From Nemertoderma westbladi (Eukaryota > Xenacoelomorpha > Nemertodermatida > Nemertodermatidae): a stretch of DNA of 64,000 nucleotides. Position 1 is the stretch's first letter, and each line of letters begins with the position of its first letter. The notes under the pieces were generated by a model that saw only the letters and a program-made list of their open reading frames with translations, did no database searches and was not told the DNA's origin. The stretch lies in the NCBI GenBank assembly GCA_032718475.1, contig JAUCBJ010007824.1:49316-113315 (forward strand). Direction: 5' to 3'. The position numbers and the translations under genes were made by a program. Positions 21,811-32,896 of this stretch are shown one piece after another.

Positions 21811-21942
21811 ATATATTGTATATATATCACGTTACATAGAGTAACGATATCGGTAATTAATTACTAGGCTAACGGTGATACTGAATTACTAGACTTGCTT
21901 TAACTGTAATATAGCAGTAGGCATTCAACTGTATAAACAAAC

Positions 21943-23610
21943 ATGTCTGACACAAAGCAAAACCTGTCAGACAGTCTCCTAGATACAACCATCTGTGACC
22001 CAGATAGGAGTGTGGAACGTGTGAGACCGAAATTCAACTCATCTCCTACTGTAAGAAAGATCATCCCTCCAGTAGTAGTATCAGACCCTAGGCTTGTCCA
22101 ACACCGTAGGTCTATCATAGGCACTCGAGCTCAGGTCAAGCGGGACCAAGAAGCAGCAGAACAGCAGCAACACTCGAGCCGAGAACTTATTTCCCAGCGG
22201 CCCGACAGCTCCAGTAGTGCGGATACTGTAGAGCTGACACCCAAGCGCGGAGCAAAGATGGCAGATGCGGTTTATTCGGATCCCCTTCTCATCCTTCCTG
22301 CAGCCGTACTCACTAGGGTATTGATTGCGGTGGAGGAACACCAGATTGATTGGGTGAGAAGTAAGCGATCGACCAAGGATAGTTATGCGGGATACACAAG
22401 GGAAGAACTGAAGTCTATTGTCGAGTCGCAATGGAACTTCCCCGGACCCGGACTCCCGTTTGACTTATCGGAAGCTGCCTGGGAAGACATACACAGGATG
22501 GGAGTGACAAAAGACACCAGTGATCCAGCTGTATGGAAGAGGTCGGCAGCAGGATATGTACAGGGATTCTTCAGCTCTTTGGAGCGATTAGAGGAACAAC
22601 TGTTTCGACAACCCCAAGGACCTCAAGAGCAGGGAGAGCTGCTTTATCAAGTTAGAGAAAGAATTCTAAGAATCAGACTAATCCTATCGGCCTTTGAGGA
22701 AGCTTCAAAAAGAAGACAAGACACGTCGTTGCAAGTTGCTGTAAAGACTTGGTTCCAGCGGGTGAGTCTCAAGGTTCAAGGAACGGCCCAGTGGAAATCT
22801 CAGCTGGCTGAGTGCTCAACCCATGGAGAATCAACAGAAGCTACCTTTTCTCAAGTGGAAAGCGAAGCGACAGCAGAGAAACCCCATAAGAGGGATGCTA
22901 TTGACATCTATCTGTCAGACTATCAACGCTTTTTAGGTGATGAAGGGTTGAGGAAAAGGCTGGATGGACTTCGCCCTAATAGTGAAGGAGCCAAGCTTGT
23001 GTTAGACGCAATAGATGTGGAAATGTTAGCTGCGAACCAAGCTAAATTTGATGAAAGCATCCACATTGCTAAGGTTCAAGAAGAACAAGTAAAGAAAAAA
23101 CGTATAGAAGACAGAAAGACAGCAGCAGCGGCGGCGGCAGAGGCAGAAGCGGAAAGAAAGGCAGCAGAAGTGGAAAAGAAAGCGGCAATGGCAGCGGCAG
23201 AAGCGGAAAGAAAAACGGCCGAAGTGGAAAGAAAAGCGGCAGTGGCAGTGGCTGAAGCGGAAAGAAAAACGGCCGAAGTGGAAAGAAAAGCGGCAGTGGC
23301 AGCGGCAGAAGCAGAAAGAAAAGCGGCAGTGGCAGAAACAGAACGGAGGGCATCTGAAGAGACAACCCAACTAGAGTTGGAAAATCTTCAAGAGAGGCAA
23401 GACAACTTCAATAAACAGTTAACAGCTAGTCAAATGCAGATGATGAGTCGATCTACTCCCAAACGACAGGGATTTACATCCTCTGATGAAGGCGATACCA
23501 CCGATCCTGAAGGCGGAGGAAATAGATCTCGTCTAAGTAGGCGTAGAATAGAAGAATGTCCCACTGTCAGAAATTGCCTGATTTGCCCCCAGCTGTTAGA
23601 AGGCAACTAG
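21943..23610 (+). pseudogene. gag of element B: N-terminal region and coiled coil
   Basis: The frame is open from ATG 21943 through the region that is broken in element A. Residues 1-215 are hydrophilic with a Q/S-rich stretch. Residues about 215-300 are helical (LLYQVRERILRIRLILSAFE). Residues about 395-470 form a Glu/Lys/Ala coiled coil built from an 18-residue tandem unit (AERKTAEVERKAAVA-type). An SDEGDTTDPEGGGNRSRLSR linker follows. Five extra bases relative to A at about 23545 introduce a frameshift, so the last about 20 residues are not native; the coding continues at 23556 in another frame. The start is chosen because the same ATG begins the frame in A. Confidence 0.85.
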
Positions 23611-25946
23611 CTAGCACAGACTTAGGTAGTACAGAACCCACAGACCAAATAATTAAAATAGAAAGACTCCCTACTATAGTAGATGAGCCTGAAATAATTA
23701 GGCCTGTTCTCGAAGCCACCCCTTCGGTGATAGAGACACCTGTACTCCCAGAACCTACCTCTAAATTCCCTTTGCACAGCACTAAACTACCTGTGCCCCA
23801 CAAAACAACCCCTGAGACAGTTCCTGTCCTGGACTCCGAGCGAAATATCAATGATTTGTCGCCCGTTGTCCCTCGTCTACCCGCTACTATGTGGGCGGCT
23901 CCCGCTTCGGCGTTCGAGTGGGTGGATGAGGGGCGGCGGGGGATGAATCTCCTGCTCGGGCAGATGCAGGAGACTGTTCATCAGTTTAAAGGAACAGTAA
24001 GGGAAAGTAGGTTAGAGTTGCAAGAAGTGCAGCAGAATATCGCGTTAGAACGCGATAAATTAGTAAATATACAAAAGGGTATACCACCAACCCCGGTAAC
24101 AATGTGTCAACCTGTTAGGTCTGAAGTATTTCATGCGCATGGTGTGGAGCCTACACGCATCTATACTGCTAGTGAAGTAGAAACTCCTATAGTAAACCCT
24201 ATTAAGGGTAATTATAAACCTGTTGACAATGATATTCCATATAGACCTGATCATAATCCAAGAAATTTATATACCGATAACTCGATATTAAATAATACGA
24301 TAGCCCAAGAAAGTTTTACGCGTCAAATGGCTAGAACCGAAGCCCGTCAAGCGGTAAAGGTGGGAGAGATCGTCAAGTTTAATGGAGATGAGATGAAATG
24401 GTTACCTTTTAATGAATATTATAAGGATAACATACAGAACTCTGTGTTATCTAACGGAGAGAAACTTAGATTCCTCATCGAGTGCTTGGAAGGATCTCCC
24501 AAGTTAATGGCGTTAAAGTTTATTGGACATCCAGATGGACTAAGACAAGTTTGGGATACCCTAAACATCAGGTATGGTAATAGAAATAACATAGCTAGGT
24601 ATTTGTATGCAAAATTGGTAGCCCCCCGAAAGTTCATTAGCAGCGGGATTATAGAGTTTTCCGATGAGATTCAGGAGATCTGTAGACAATTAGATTGGCT
24701 AGGTAAGTCTCATGAATATCAGAGTTCTATGGTTATTGGAGCCATGGCCTCTACTTTACCGAAGGGTGGAGTAGGTACACGCTGGGATAAGAAAGTGTTA
24801 TATATGATGGAACAACAACGACGAGACCCTACCATGGCTGATCTCATGTCATTCTTAGATGGAGAAGTGAAATTACAGTTCCTAAAGCAGTCCAGAGAGA
24901 AGACACCGGAAAACAAGGTAAGTGAGAAACCCGTTTCTAGGAGAAAGGTAACACCAGTGTGTTATACCGACGACGGCGAAAGCCAGGCTTCTCAAGAAGA
25001 AGACAGCGGGAAAGACACTGAAAGATCTTATTATGTCAACAAAACGCCTAAAGACGTAAGTAAATTCAAGTCTCGAACCAATGACAGGAGAGAACAGGTA
25101 AGAAAAACTCCTCCTACGTCTCCTAAGAGAATTCAGGTAAGAAAGCCCAAAGAAAGAACGAGTGTGCACAACGTTACTCAAAATAAGGTAAGTAACATCA
25201 AACCGAAATGTGCGCTGTGTGACGGGCCCCACCGTTTGAATGTGTGTGATGAATTCCTAAAGAAATCATTAAAGGATAGATGGGAAGTCATGTGGGATAA
25301 GCGGTTGTGTTATAATTGCCTCAGACAAGGACACCAACGGCGAACCTGTTACTCCGACGCAAGGTGTGCGAAGTGCGGCGCAAAATATCATATCTTGTTG
25401 CACACTGAATTCGAACGAAACAGCTCGAGTCAGGTAAGTGAGTCCGAACTACATGTCCAATTCAGTGATGTGAACGACACTGACCAAAGTTCTGAGATGG
25501 AAGGATTCTATACGGACGAATTCTCCGACGAAAACGAATCCTGTTACCTGATAAATACCGCAGTTTATCGAGCACTTACGTATGAAAAGGACACCGATAG
25601 CGAGCTCCCCCTAACTACTTCTGACCGACAACCATCTTGGAAAGCACCAACTTCCAATGTAGGAATCCGAGAATTTCCCGTAGTGCATTTGAGGGTCCAC
25701 GGACCTAAAAGGAGTTATATAGTGAACGCCCTCCTTGACTCCGTTTGCACAGGAACATTCATTGACAAAGAACTAGCCGAAGACATCTTTGCTGGACAAC
25801 CCAAGTTCCGAACTAAGTTAAACATGTCAGGAATTATGCAGGTTTGGAAATCTACAGTAATAGCGGATTATTATGTAGGTGCGTTGTCCACCCCCCAGGA
25901 TGAACTAGGAGAACACAGCATAAGGTCAGTAAAATGGTGGCGATAA
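23556..25946 (+). pseudogene. gag C-terminal half and aspartic protease of element B
   Basis: DUF1759 gag-like region at residues about 255-455 (FNGDEMKWLPF, FLIECLEGSPKLMALKF, EICRQLDWLGKS). Three zinc-knuckle-like motifs follow at residues about 550-620: CALCDGPHRLNVC, CYNCLRQGHQRRTC and CAKCGAKYHILLH. Then comes an acidic linker and an aspartic protease with ALLDSVCTGTFID near residue 728. Element A has the usual DSG-S/T-G here (ALLDSGSTGTFID), while B reads DSVCTG, so the Gly after the catalytic Asp-Ser is Val and the protease may be impaired. The frame ends at 25946 because of a one-base loss in an A-run (A5 in element A, A4 here). The ATG at 23556 is not the native start. Confidence 0.88.
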
Positions 25947-28186
25947 AGAACTTCGCTACCAGCCAAGTAGAACCTTATAACTGGGATGAGGACGATTTCA
26001 CCCAGCGGCTTAATATACCTAGATTCAACACAGATTACCCTGGAGTGCAAATACTCATCGGCCAAAATGCGCATGAGGCGCTTGAGACATTGGAGAAACG
26101 GCCTGCTCAACTGCAACCACTACAAGCCTATGCGGGAAGAACTAGAGTGGGTTGGTACTTTACTGGCCCTTCCCGTAGAACTCTCATGGAAAGTTTACCA
26201 AAAGAACAGGTATATCAAGTAAGTGAATGGGAAGTGGAGAGCAGTGAGGTAGACGACCCAACTGAGGGAACACCATACTCCTCAGATAATGACGATATCC
26301 ACCAACTCTTCGACGAGGAGAATACCATCAATCTCCTTACGGAAAACGAGACTTGGCAAAACCAAGTGAACCTATGTCAACTCATTCGTCCTTCAGGACA
26401 AGTCGACTATAACGACGAACTGAATGACGTAATCGAGCGCTATAACGCGAAGACTCGGGATGAACACGCCGTACGATTCTTTACTCAAGCGGCTGTAGAG
26501 CCCAATTCCTACGATAAGGCCCTATCGGTAGAAGAAGAAAGAGCCAAGCAGATCCAGGAGACAACTACACGTTATCTTAAAGATCAAGGTAGATATGAAA
26601 TCGGTCTACCATTCCGAAAGCGAGAACCAAAATTCATAAACAACCAACCCTTGGCGGAGAAAAGAATTGCTCAACTACATCGACGCCTTACGGCAAATGC
26701 TTCAGCTAAAGAAATGTATCAGACTCAGTTGAAGAAATTTATTAACAAGGGATATGCGGAGCGAGTACCGGAAGAAACACCTATAACTGAGAGAACGTAC
26801 TATTTAACACATCATTACGTTCCCAAACCCGGTAAACCCCATGAAGTAAGGGTAGTATTTGACGGCTCCGCCCTCTACATGGGCCAATCCCTTAATTCCG
26901 AGTTGTTACCAGGACCCAACTTACTCCAATCCTTGTTGGGAATACTCTTAAGATTACGACAATATTCAATCGCTTTCGCCTCCTATATAGAAGGCATGTT
27001 CTTACAAGTCAAGGCGCTGGATAGGGATCGAGATAGCCTACGATTTCTGTGGTGGCCAGAAGGAGACCTCAAACAGAAACCGGTGGAGTATTGGATGACC
27101 ATCCAGGCTTTTGGGATCATCTCAAGCCCTTCAAACGCCTGTTCAGTGGTGCGCACCACTGCTGATGACAACTGGGACACCTTCTCTAAAGAGGTGATCG
27201 ACAACATCAAACGGGATATATACATGGACGACAATTTAAAGTCCATTCCATCGGTGGAAGAAGCCATTGATGTCGCCAAAGGAACGGTAGAGTGCTTAAA
27301 AAGAGGTGGATTTCGATTAACTAAATTCACCAGCAACTCCCGTGAGTTTCTGGAATCGATCCCAGTAGAAGATCGAGCAGCGAAAGATCTAGACCTAATC
27401 AAAGACGATCTTCCAGAAACCAAAACACTTGGTTTGAAATGGGACACAGAGAGAGATATCCTGTTTTTCCAGCTCAAACAGCGAGATAATCCAGTTCGGA
27501 CTAAACGGATTTGTTTAAGTATCCTGAGCACTTATTTCGATCCATTGGGATTTATTAGCCCAGTTATATTGATTGCTCGGAGTTTAGTACAACAAATGTG
27601 GCTTGAAAACCACTCATGGGACGATCCACTTAAGGGAGAACTATTAAAGAAGTGGATGAAATGGGAAGATTATCTACCAGCCATCGAGAACTTTATAATT
27701 TCCCGTTCAAATTTTGGTCATGTTCTCCCTACGTATTCCTATCAACTCCATGTGTTTGGAGACGCCAGCGATATGGGAGTAGGTATAGTAGCCTACCTGA
27801 GAGTTGAAACTCTGGATGGAATCAAAGTCGCCTTGGTTACCTCTAAGGCATTGATAAACAACAAGTTGAAAGTTCCTCGAGCGGAGTTAAAAGCGGCTCT
27901 ATACGCTACAGCCATCAGCCGGAATGTAACAGAACAGATCGAATATCCACTGGAGAAAACTGTCTATTGGACCGATGCTTTACTCGTGTTGGAGTATATA
28001 ACCAATGAAGTCTGTCAGTTCAGCGTCTTCGTTACCAACAGAGTAGCCATTATACTTAGTTGCACGAAGATGGATCAATGGAGACATTGCCCCGGAACGA
28101 TTAATCCAGCAGACATCGCCTCCAGGGGAGCAACTCCACAAAAACTGATAGATACTCCAGACTGGTTAGGTGGACCGACTTCCTAA
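25934..28186 (+). pseudogene. Protease end, reverse transcriptase and RNase H of element B
   Basis: Begins in the C-terminal part of the protease (GVQILIGQNAHEALE). The RT palm follows from about residue 195, with YLTHHYVPKPGKPHEVRVVF, GILLRLRQYSIAFASYIEGM, LRFLWW, AFGIISSPSNACSV and the catalytic YMDDN near residue 435. RNase H follows with HVFGDASDMGVGIVAYL and YWTDALLVLEYI, ending with RHCPGTINPADIASRG. These motifs and spacings are typical of BEL/Pao Pol. The frame breaks at about 28175, where one C of a CCC run in element A is missing, so integrase lies in another frame. Catalytic residues of RT and RNase H appear intact. Confidence 0.93.
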
Positions 28187-28962
28187 GCAAAGAAGAGGAT
28201 GAATGGCCTCCTCATCTTACTACGGCGGAGATTAGACAGGCCAAGGGAGCGGAGAAAGTCAAACCTAAAACTCGGGCGAGTAAATCGAAGTTATTTAAAC
28301 CCGTGGTAGATCTGTCTGTACTACACACTTCCGGAGACGACGCTTTGGATCCGAAACCCACAGCCACAAATAAGTCTGTTGTGGAAATCAGAGAGAAGGA
28401 ACTGAGACTCATGCAATGCTATGAGGATTCCGATAAGTATTTCCTGTTGTTGAGAAATCCACAGATGCGCTTAAGGGATCGTTTCTCTGGCATAATGATA
28501 GATGGGTTGATACGTGTTGGAGGAAGATTAACTAATGCTCCATTATCCTTTGACACTAAGTTTCCCATACTCATTAGAAATCTTGAAATACAAATCAAGA
28601 TGATTGTAGATGTTCACAGCAAACTTTATCATGCTGGTAGAGAACGAGTTCTTAGCGAAATTCGAACTCGCTATTATTTTTATAAACCCCGTAGAGCTCT
28701 GAACCAAGTTCTTAGGAACTGCATACCCTGTAGGAAAGCATTCAGTAGGCCTTTAACACAGCAAGAGGCAGAATTACCTAGGGAACGAGTAAGCTTCTAT
28801 GAACCACCCTTTACTAATACCGGTGTGGATTTATTTGGCCCTATTGAGGTATATCGTGCTAGGACTATAGTCACGAGATGGTGTGTCATCTTTGTCTGTA
28901 TGACTTGTAGAGCTATCCATCTCGATATGGTGAATGATTTATCTACCAACAGTTCCTATTGA
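28177..28962 (+). pseudogene. Integrase N-terminal part of element B
   Basis: Begins with the RNase H-integrase linker (DFLSKEEDEWPP, AKGAEKVKPKTRASKS). The H2C2 zinc-binding domain reads HSKLYH, then CIPC. The catalytic core starts with TGVDLFGPIEV, carrying the first Asp of the DDE triad, and goes on to CRAIHLDMVNDLST. A frameshift at about 28950 ends it; the core continues in the next frame (28959-29825). The first residues are placed by homology to element A; the earliest ATG in frame (28303) is internal. Confidence 0.9.
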
Positions 28963-29825
28963 GCTTACGACGACAGATCGCTCGCTTTGGAACTAGTAAC
29001 ACGATGAGATCTGATAAGGGAACAAACTTCATTGGTGCCAACAATGAAATCAAGGCTTACGTCAAAGATTGGAACCAAAGACAGGTGGACGATCAGCTAA
29101 GGGTAACAGCGTCTAGCTGGACCTTCAATGCCGCCGACGCCCCTTGGTGGGGAGGAAGTTGGGAGAGATTAATCAGGAGCGTGAAGACCGCATTTCACTT
29201 TATAGTGCCGTGCCGCGCGTATCTCACCGACGAACTTTTGCGGACATTAATGGAGGAAATCGCCGCCTATCTCAACGAGAGACCGCTTATGCCAGTCTCA
29301 TCGAGTCCCGATTCCCTGGAAGCGCTAACACCCGCGCACTTCCTACTGAAGAAACCTGTAGCCATGCTCCCACGATTGGAAATCACAGACGGAGACGAAT
29401 ACTGCCGGCAAACTTGGCAACTTATGCAGTTGTTATCACGTTGTTTCGCTGACCATTTCGAAAAACATTATCTGCCCACGCTACAACTTCGAACTAAGTG
29501 GTTTGCGCAGCAAGAAAACGTCAGCGCTGGAGACATGGTCCTTATTGTAGATTCAGATCTTCCACGTAAGAGGTGGCAGACAGGTCGTATCATCGAGACT
29601 CACATCTCGGATGATGGTTTGGTGCGATTGGTAGAACTCGTCGTCATGCGACGTAACTTTAAGAAACCGGGAATTGTCTTCGAGACGCAGCAGCTCAATC
29701 GCCCAGTTGGTCGTTTATGTTTACTGGAAAGAGACAGAGAACTCTCCGGAAACTATGGAAGGCTAGATACTCTTCCCACGACCACCTCCCTAATCCAACA
29801 AACATCTAGGGACTCGCCAACGTAA
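28959..29825 (+). pseudogene. Integrase C-terminal part of element B
   Basis: Carries the second and third catalytic residues: the Asp in MRSDKGTNFIGANNE and the Glu in WWGGSWERLIRSVK. Next come LEALTPAHFLL and a DUF5641-like tail (GDMVLIVDSDLPRKRWQTGR, ending GRLCLLERDRE), the normal C-terminal block of BEL/Pao integrases. The last about 25 residues, serine/threonine-rich, are shared with element A. The ATG is internal to the domain. Together with the preceding entry, all three DDE residues are present but split by a frameshift. Confidence 0.9.
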
Positions 29826-31464
29826 CAGCGTCTGGAGTGGGTGTGTGACTATATTATTTTATGTTTGTTTCATTATTTTTATACTTATGTAAGTATTATT
29901 ATGTAATTTTATTATAATCGTTTTCTTTAATTTTATTTAGTAGAAGGTTATTTTAGCGATTATTTAGTAGATTAGTGCCATATATATTCGCGTTTATTGC
30001 TTAATTACTTATATATTATAGATTTGGTGCGACGGCGAGAAATAATTCTTTTTCTCTTTCCTTACTGTTCGTATTACATTATAAATACGTGACTACAGTA
30101 AGATGAAATATCTGTACTTATTAAAGTACAATAAAGCTCCTACTATATTCAAGTATTGTTGGTAAAGTAGAGTATTAGGAATGTAAAATTCAGATCCTCG
30201 TGTCTCGGCTAAACCAAGCTCTGGGTAGACCTTGGAAACGACTTGCCTCTTCTCACTGACATTGCTTCTTGCGATATTGCTCTCATACCATATATTAAAT
30301 AATACATATAGTTGCGTGATGTCCCTTTAACAGTAGCGTATAACGCAAAATAAATCTGTAAAACCCTTTGACCATCTGTAATTCTAGTCGATTAAGATAT
30401 CGCGGCACCCACCGATATACTTGAAAGAACAAATTCTAGAATCAGTGGTTAATGTCCCCAGACATGTTCTGGAATAAACCGGTGCCCATCCTAAATATTA
30501 ACGATTAATATTTATAAAATCTGTCAAATTTCAGATCCTTTAAAATTCTAGTCGATTAAGATATCGTTAGCACTTACCGATACTCTTAAAAAGACCAATT
30601 TCCTAGAATCAAGGATGCTAGTCCCCAGACATGTTCTGGAATAAAATTGTGTCTATATAATATTAAATAATAAAATTTACGGGAATAAATTTAAATTCAA
30701 ATTTTAATGAATTTGATAAATTGTCATTTTTATACAATTTATAACATTCCCAAAATTCCATAAATTAATAGATCATGGGAGCGGAGATTCACCCTATTAA
30801 GTATATTAGTGTGCGAGAGTCTCCAATATATAGTCAATAGCCAATAAAATTCATAAAATCATGTATAAAGAGGAATATTGACAATTAAAGAATTACTATT
30901 AAATAGCATCCCAGATCTGTATGCATGAGAATTACCCTAATTCTACTGCTAGCTTTCCATAATGTCACCATGGCAACAACCACGCTAGAATTAGAAGTGA
31001 GTTAAAAGAACAATAGAAAGCTTGCCCCATTGAATAACATAGGGAGTAAATAGCACACTGCTAGTATCCAAGGATACATAATAATAACGTGGCATTCTGG
31101 AAGGCACTGACTAACGGACAAATGGCCCGAATGTGTACAATTTGTGACAGTTGTGTGGAATTTGTGCATTTATAGGTGAATGTTACTACTAAAGTGTGTT
31201 TACAGTAGCGAGTCGAAATTGTGAAAGTAGCCCTAACTCTCCAGTAAGAACCTGAAGTAAATCTAAGCCTTTGGGACGGACGGTGGAGTGACTCGCGCTG
31301 GTTGTTGTGGTCGTTGTGCAGCTACTACGTTGGCGATAGGCACATCGGCGAAAGGACACCAGCGCTGAGGATCTTGCGCTGTCCGGGGGCCGAGAGGGGT
31401 AGGCAGCGACGCCCGCTAGCCTAATTATAACTAATTATAATATTGATAAACTCATATAGCAGCT
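29826..31464 (+). other. Spacer between pol and accessory frames, element B
   Basis: Colinear with 12327-13963 of element A, including the diverged 164-bp duplication (about 30379-30660) and the GC-rich stretch before the accessory ATG. No coding region supported. Its retention in both elements suggests a role in the element, or simply recent common origin. Confidence 0.7.
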
Positions 31465-31911
31465 ATGACTGAGTTGATAGAAGATGATCTTGGTATCAGG
31501 GAGAAATATACTCTACCATTGCAAGCGTTAGTTGATAGCTTGATACGCAGCGACGCTAGTCCAACTACTACGGAGGACGATGGTCGTTATATTGAACCGC
31601 CGATGTCCCAGGAGCAACTTACGCGTGAATTGGACTATCGAAAATTCACTGCTCGCTATACGCATCGTAATGGTACGCATATGGACTTCTTAACTACTGG
31701 TCATCCTATCGATTTACACGATACGGACGATGTCGACACCGAAAGGGAAATGGTACTATTTAAATATCCTACCCAGCGGAGTCGGAACGATAAACTGAAA
31801 ATCGAATGCGAAAATTCTATTCGAAATCGAATCGAAAGAGAAGACGTTAAAGAACCGGATAAACGCGGTAACTCCAACGTATATTTGGAATTCTTGAGAG
31901 AAACATTGTAA
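31465..31911 (+). CDS. Accessory ORF 1 of element B, function unknown (148 aa)
   Basis: Same length and position as 13964-14410 in element A, with about 93 percent identical residues by eye. It has no hydrophobic segment, no cysteine cluster and no recognisable catalytic motif. Acidic N-terminus, central YRKFTARYTHRNGTHMDFL, charged C-terminus. It lies downstream of pol and would need a spliced or subgenomic RNA, or internal initiation, to be made. It does not resemble an Env glycoprotein. It could be a captured host or viral gene; I cannot name it. Confidence 0.62.
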   Translation: MTELIEDDLGIREKYTLPLQALVDSLIRSDASPTTTEDDGRYIEPPMSQEQLTRELDYRKFTARYTHRNGTHMDFLTTGHPIDLHDTDDVDTEREMVLFKYPTQRSRNDKLKIECENSIRNRIEREDVKEPDKRGNSNVYLEFLRETL

Positions 31912-31970
31912 AACCGAATAAATATCACCCGCGTTTCCCCTACAAGACGTGCGTCTTTGGTATTATTGCG

Positions 31971-32123
31971 ATGAATGCCCAAGACCCAACCAACAAACGG
32001 AAAGACATAAACATCCGTAGAGACGTTGCTTTAAACACGGTTTTACTCGCTATATTTACGGGAGTTTCGAGCGAAACTTGTTCGATGTATCACCTACGCT
32101 CATTCGATTCAAACGATCCTTAA
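31971..32123 (+). CDS. Accessory small ORF of element B (50 aa)
   Basis: Conserved with 14470-14622 in element A. Contains ALNTVLLAIFTGV and two Met/Cys-flanked residues, and may be the frameshifted continuation of accessory ORF 1. No family recognised. Confidence 0.4.
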   Translation: MNAQDPTNKRKDINIRRDVALNTVLLAIFTGVSSETCSMYHLRSFDSNDP

Positions 32124-32818
32124 ATAAACCTATGATCAGAGTTCCGGAATACTCGGTCAGACCTCCTCATTCCCTAGTTAGACTTCAGACTCTTGATCCT
32201 AATAGTATCACGGATCCTCCCGAACTGTACTCACTGTTCAAAGATCTAGTGTTACCCGAACAGTTAGTCGGTGGCACTCCGGTTGTGGGCTCCCTAAATA
32301 TTCGCCCATCTTACCTAGCCGGATTGGGACGCGGACATCTAATATCGTCATTCAACCATATCATCGTCCCGGTTTAACCCGATACAACCTGTCACCAAGT
32401 GAAGGAGAGAGTTGTACGAAACGTGTTGGACACTATTCGTCAAAAGATCGGAAAAGGAACCTATAATTGTTTAGAAAAACGTAAATTGCAGCAGCAAGTC
32501 AAAGCGGTAAACGAATTAGCTTTATCTCAGTTCGATCAGGAAATCCAGAATCTCTAAGAAGATATCGAACTTGGACGACCCTATTCTCTGCAAGAGTTTT
32601 TGGACGAACGCATCCAACGATAAAGAAAATCAGCTCGAGGAGAAGCATATCGAAATGGACGAGACATCGACCATAACCCTAAACCTTCCGATGCAATTGT
32701 ATTGCACCCTTTACCCAAGAGTTATAGCCCTCCTAGTAAAGTGGCTCGCCCCAAAGAGAAAAGGACTCTTGCTAGCCTCAAAAAACTGCGTAAACGCCAT
32801 CCGCGCAAGAAAGACTAA
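32078..32818 (+). pseudogene. Accessory ORF 2 region of element B, open frame interrupted by three TAA codons
   Basis: A single frame of 247 codons runs from ATG 32078 to TAA 32816-32818. It is broken only by TAA at 32375-32377, 32555-32557 and 32621-32623. Parts in order: RFKRSLNKPMIRVPEYSVRP, DPPELYSLFKDLVLPEQL, a long Gln/Glu/Lys-rich helical stretch (LQQQVKAVNELALSQFDQEI), a segment rich in D/E, and a basic tail (LKKLRKRHPRKK). The same three TAA positions occur in element A. A random AT-rich frame of this length should contain many more stops of all three kinds. The gene may have been inactivated before A and B diverged; alternatives are given in the findings. Confidence 0.55.
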
Positions 32819-32888
32819 CTGTTTAGAGTATTTTTATATTTTAGAAACTGTGATTTTTTATATTTTATAGAATTAAATCCCATTTTCT

Positions 32889-32896
32889 GGGAGCGG
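32889..32896 (+). promoter_or_regulatory. Polypurine tract of element B
   Basis: GGGAGCGG immediately before the 3' LTR, identical to the tract in element A. Confidence 0.75.

Larger units (their letters stand above)
19619..21942 (+). other. Leader of element B, non-coding
   Basis: Directly after the LTR comes ATAACAGTTAT, an odd-length palindrome, with no TGG-type primer site visible. The rest parallels leader A, including the two tandem arrays listed separately. No coding region supported. Confidence 0.7.
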
